Origin: Symsagittifera roscoffensis
Lineage: Eukaryota; Xenacoelomorpha; Acoela; Convolutidae
NCBI RefSeq assembly: GCF_963678635.1
Contig: NC_087062.1
Span: 24,262,177 to 24,326,176, forward strand
Direction of reading: 5' to 3'
Length of the DNA stretch: 64,000 nt
Below the pieces are notes generated by a model, which saw only the letters and a program-made list of their open reading frames with translations, did no database searches and was not told where the DNA came from. Each line of letters begins with the position of its first letter. Position 1 is the stretch's first letter. This document shows positions 26,575 through 32,500 of this stretch, piece by piece. The translations under genes and the position numbers were made by a program.

Positions 26575-29500
26575 GAATGTAGAGAGTTAAAACTTTGTTA
26601 ATCTACGAAGATAGTTAGGTAGACTTCATATAGAGTCAAAACAATGCAAATAAAGTTGTGTATCCTTATTCATTATGAGACCAAACTGTGTGCACTGGAT
26701 AGGTGCACAATTTTGGATCGGAAGCTCCTGGATTCCAAAGACAAGTCTTTGAACATGTTTTAAGCTTTAAGTGGAGTATTTTTACAAATTTTCTGCGGAT
26801 TCCGCGTACAAATACCTGCAACGTAAAGTTCATTGGTACATTAAGTTTGTTGCAACGAGCGAACATAAATAGTTGAATAGAGGTTCCGCAAATATTAGTA
26901 GATTCCGCAAATTATGCGGATTACGCTTACAATTTGCGGATACCGCTCGCAATTTGCGGAATACACGTACAATGTGCGGATGCGTCTTACAATTTGCGGA
27001 TTCCACTTACAATTGCGAATTCCGCAAATTTTGTTGCGGATTCTGCAAAGTTGCCAGTTTTTGGAGCTTTCTTGAACAATGAAGTGTTTTAGCTGTTTGT
27101 CTGTGGAGTCAAAAATAGCAAAGAAGATCAAAAAAGTCTTGAGGATTCCGCAGCAATTCTGTTTTTGGCTTGTTTTCGGAATCCACTTACAATTCACAAA
27201 ACGCACAGTTTGTGAATTGTAATGTTGTGCATATAAAAAAATGTACAAGCCAAAATTCATAACATGAATAGGTCCAATTATTAATAAAACATCCATGAAA
27301 GTAGTAAACGTATAATTTTCACATGCTAAGTTGGGATAATGTTTGACCAGAACGAAAGAAAGGAGTAGCTGAACTGAATGCCTTATAGCTAAAATCTAAT
27401 TTTTCAATTAGATTTACAAATTTTGCGTAAAACCTTTTCTGCAAAAAACAAAGCAAAATGCTGACTTAAAAATATTGGTATGAAAATATTATTAAAGTAA
27501 AAAATATTCTTAAAAAACATTCCGATAAAAATATTCCTAAAGTATTCCAGTTTTATATTGCGGGACCACTTGGGTGAGAAAAAAACGAAAAAAAACCTCC
27601 TGAAACGTTTATTTGCGGTAAGCAACTCTCCAAAAATGGTTGCTGCTCGATAAACTCTCTGACGAAAAATTTCGATGCGTAATACTTTTTTGATCAAATC
27701 AGTTCCACCATAAGAAAATTTCCATTGAGTCATCAATGTAATTTTTATCTAAGTTTCAGAGTTGAATCATGATGAACATCGTTGAAAGTGCTCTTCGAGT
27801 GCAAGATAAATGATTGACACCCGCACCGAGCGCCCAAGGATTCTAATCGATTATAATGGATTCCCGACACAAAAACAATCCATTATAATCCATTATAGAT
27901 GTAAAATTCAGACCACGAACTTGATTATGTATTGCCATTTAAATCGATGATTTTTCAAAAAAAAATCCATTATAACCCCATTAAAATCGATTATAATCCA
28001 TTATTTTTTGGCAGAGAAGTCAATTATTTTTGCCAAGATAATCCAATATAATCGATTATTTTTGAAATAAAAATCCATTATAATCGATTATAATCCCTGT
28101 TATTTTTAGAACTAAATTCGATTAAATTTGTAAATTTTGTAGGAAATTTGCAAAATGTAAGCTATGTTTTTACTAAATGCCATGTCTCAACGTCACCCCC
28201 TCAAGTTATTTTACCTCCCCCAACTAAAGAGTCAATCATTAACCCCCTCGCAAAATCAACTAATAAAAAACCCCCCACCTTGTTCAACTATAAGTGGGGG
28301 TGGGCGACTGGCAGTTGTTGTAAACTAGCCGGTGGGTGGGGAGGGGGGTAAATTAAACTGAGTCGGGGGGGTAAATTAAACTGAGGGGGGGGGGGGGGGT
28401 GGTAAGGTAAACTGGGAAGGGGGGTACGGTGAAGTAGATAGCTTTTTAAATGTGAAATGTAAAATTTTGAGAAACGTACGTAACAACTGCAGTAAACAGG
28501 AAACGAGATAACTTTGAAAAAAATTGTAATTTTCATGAATAACGTCTCGAAAAATCCATTATAACCGATTATAAATGATTATAATGCATTATATTGGCAT
28601 AAAAACTATAAAGATAATAATCCATTTTTGAAAGGATTATAAATTATTATAACGGTTTATATTGACATAAAAATACTATGAAAATAATCCATTTTTTATG
28701 GATTATAATCGATTATTTTGCAAATTTATAGAAGCTGACCATATTATGACAAAATAGTCGATCCATGGGCGCTCGGGGCGGGTAGATGCCGAAAATTGAA
28801 ACAGTTGTGATAGATTTCTGCATTGCAAGTCAACTTTAACCCAAGTTGGCCTTTTTCTTACTTGGCGTGGTCAGTTTGTGGGGTGACGCATCCGGAGACG
28901 CAGTAGTAGCAGTCTCCCAGAGTGGCTATCTTTTCACAACGACACTGCTCGCATAACTCATCGAACCTGGAAGATAAACAACATTTGAATGAACAAAATT
29001 ATCATTATACCTTAAAACCATTAAGTTTGTCGTATCAGGTCATTTTTGACTCCAAACTGTTTTTCTGTTTTTCAGCTGGCAGGGGTAAAAATCTTAACAA
29101 TGAGTGGTCACTGTAAAATGCATCTAGATTTGAACCGGGTTTGAGGGCCCTCCTTCCTCCTCCCTTCGGAAAATAATTGATAGGGCCTGGGCTCTTACCT
29201 GCCGTAGAGGTCATTCAGTAGATCCACTAATTCTGCCGCACTCTTCCCACTACTCATGTCTGTGAAGCCCACTATGTCTGCAAACAGGATGCTCACATTC
29301 TCCTTCAGCTCCACCTTCAGCTTCCGGAACCTATTCCATGTCGACCTCTGCAGTTCCCTGCACGAAAAAACTTTGACTTTCATCTAATGTCAAGAAGCTA
29401 GCAGGCACATCTTTCTGACAATTGTCGCGAGCTGGTTTTGTGTCGTCATAAAAAACCACGCAAATACGCGGACTAAACGTGTTTTTATTTTTCAGATGAC

Positions 29501-32500
29501 TCTTGTTCATTTCAGAAATAATCATTCTAATGGTTAATGTATCACTTAATTCAAGCATCATTTACAAGTTTTTTTCTTTCGACAAACAGTCAATGAACTG
29601 AGAATAAATTCCGAGAAAAAGGTAATTTCCTTTTAGCTGAACAGCGTTCAGATGAAAAAAGTTTTTTCCTCATCCCAAACAGTAACTTCAAAATTCAGCG
29701 AAATAAAGTATATAGAACAGACTGTTGTTGAGCATGTGATGGAGATTTATTGCCCCTTGTCCCTCTTGCGGAATCTCTGGGCACTGTCTCACTATTATTC
29801 ATGTCAGCCAGACTCTGCAGTGCCAGATTGCGAGGCATCACAGACATCAGCATGTTCTCCAAGTTCTCCTTCTCCTGTCTGAGAACTTGAAGTGTGATCA
29901 ACTTGTGAGCTTCGGTTAGAAACAGAATGCGCTGTCTGCTACATGTCACGTGAGATAGATGCATCAAAATAAGGTTGAACATGAGGCACATCCAGAAATC
30001 TACACGAAAAAGATCCAATTGAGATTTTGAGAAGGCTGGAACTGGACAATGATGATTGTGAAGTAGTTAATCGATATTTCATGCTCCCAAGCATTTTTCC
30101 GTATATCCCAATAAATTGCCCCCTGCTGTTGTTTTCCATTAAGTAATAGAAAAAAATCGAGCCAAGAAATTTCAGTGGGGAAGATTTTAGTATTTTTTCC
30201 TATTTTTGCGATTAATTAAATATTTCCTTGACTAAACATTTGTAATTTATTTCATGGAACGAACGAGCAAGAAAAACAAAAAAAATGCCATCTTTATTGA
30301 AGACTGCGAGAACATTTTGTTTTTTTTTCTGCTATTTTTTGCTCATAATATTTGAACTTTCTTTTTATTGACAATCGGGTAATTCAATCGCATATTGTTG
30401 GGCGAATAAGATTAAGCTGTGCAAAAAAATCTGAATTTTTATCGGGTTTTTGTAGGCAAGGAAAGCGATATGACTGACCAATATGTTTTGTTTTTCCTCT
30501 TTAAAAACTTATCGTAAATAACAACTGATATTTTTTTGCCTAAATCATAAACAATACCTGTTGCAAAACTCAGCATTGCCTCCTGTGCACTTCCTAAGAG
30601 TTCATGTCCTAGTCCATTATCATCAAAATTTATCCGGACGCTAATTTGGTTTGCGACGAGGGTGATTAAACTGTGGAAGATAGAGAGCGAAGATGCGAGC
30701 CAGAAGCGGAAATTTGAAACGTAATGGAGAAAACACGAGGTGAAGACAATTGTTGAGAACGTGAATGCGTCCATTGAGAAGCTGATGCTTGAACACCTGA
30801 AAAAATATCAAGCTCCTCGAGATTTGAAGACACCACTCGATAGGCAGCTAAATGGCCTTTTGGTGTTTGGATAGGGTTTTTTGTTAAGATTTGTGAAAAT
30901 AATAATCGAGTCTGTTCCCTTCATGAGAACTAATTTATAGCTACATAATAATTGATGATATCTTCAAAAACGGTGGAAGATGGTCCCACAATAATTACTT
31001 AACAAACTGTCCTTATACAGTCTATTATAAACTCTTATATGGGCCACAGAAAAAGAAACAAACAAAAGATTGAAAACTTACAATTTTAAAGCTCTATCAA
31101 GAAAATCAGAGAGGTCAGTCAGAACATTCTGCGTTTTCCCAGATACCAAAAAACTGGGCGCCGGACATCAAACTGGCGGGACTTCAAACCAATTAGTAAA
31201 AAAAGTGACTTCAAGCCGAACATTTTCTCAAAAGTCATAAAATATGAAATTGTTTTGAAGAATTTCTCAATTTCATGATCTTTTATTACCAGTTATTGAC
31301 TTGTTCATAAATTTTGAGCCTCCAATTGATGTTAAAGAATTTCAAAAAAAATCGTTGAAGGCGTTTTTCATGTGCATAAATTAAGCATTTCAAAATCCAG
31401 CTGTTGTAACTTAACTAACTGTCAGCACTGAAGTTTCATTGATAAATATCGATTATATTATGTTTTCAGTGTCAGTCAACACAAAAACAAAAAATGATTG
31501 ATTAAAAGAGATTAAAAATGGAATTTAGTTGAATTTTTTGTTAGAATAAAATTGGATAATAATGATTTCTTGGATTTAAATGGATTTTCGAATATTGAAA
31601 ATACTCGATTAAATTCCCTTAAAAATCCGTTTTTATGGTTGAATGGGTCTTAAAATTGATTATATGGGTTAATTTTTTGTGGATATAATCCATTATTATT
31701 GATTATTTTCCATGAAAATCTAGCGCGAATGAGGCCATTTCTAAAAGGAGAATTGTCGTGGTTACCGCTTAATAAACTTGCCTGAAACTTTGAAAAAAAA
31801 CTTTTTTAAAATCCAAGTTTTGGCTAAAGTCCCGTCTTATTGAAGCCCCGTCGTTCTGTTGTCCTAGACTCAAGAAAATTTGTTTCTAGTTCAATTTGAC
31901 CTTTAAAAATTTTAGCAGAGCGCGTTTGTAAAAAAAAGTTATCGGTTTATCGTAACAAAAATTAAAATCTTTTTAAACTGGAACACTTTTTATCAAAAAA
32001 TAAGAGCCCTATTTCTTTGAACTTTCATGATTCTTGTTTTTTTTTAAATTGCTGAAAATTTACAAAAACTCACAAAAGATGACAAATACAAAGACAAACA
32101 AGCGTTAGAAAATTAATGTTTTTCTAATTAAAAAAAACTTAAAGCGAAAAATATTAGAGACGTTTAATGTTTTTGGGCTAAGAAATCGTCAATTGAAGCA
32201 TTCGATCTCATTTTTTGGCAAGAATGCATAAATGGGAAAAGAACATGCTTTCAGAATTTCAGATCTGAAATGGTTGCGATAAGATAAAATAACGCTTGGA
32301 TACTTTAAGAATGAATTATTTCAAATCTAACTTCATATCTGAAGATTTGTTTTTCTTGGTTACTTCAGATCTGAAAAAATCAAACCTTCTGAGACAGTTT
32401 TTTTGGGCTATTTCAGGTAGTTCTAAATTTTAGAGCTTCTGTTGGCTACTAGCCGGGATTTAGTAAACTGGTGACCTGCTGAAATGTGTTTCCAAAAACC

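Noticed and set aside
26384-26575. Plus-strand frame ending in alternating Ile-Tyr
   Set aside because: It reads through the MITE and the TA microsatellite.
28148-28536. Proline-rich frames on both strands
   Set aside because: They come from the C-rich/G-rich low-complexity block inside a TIR element.
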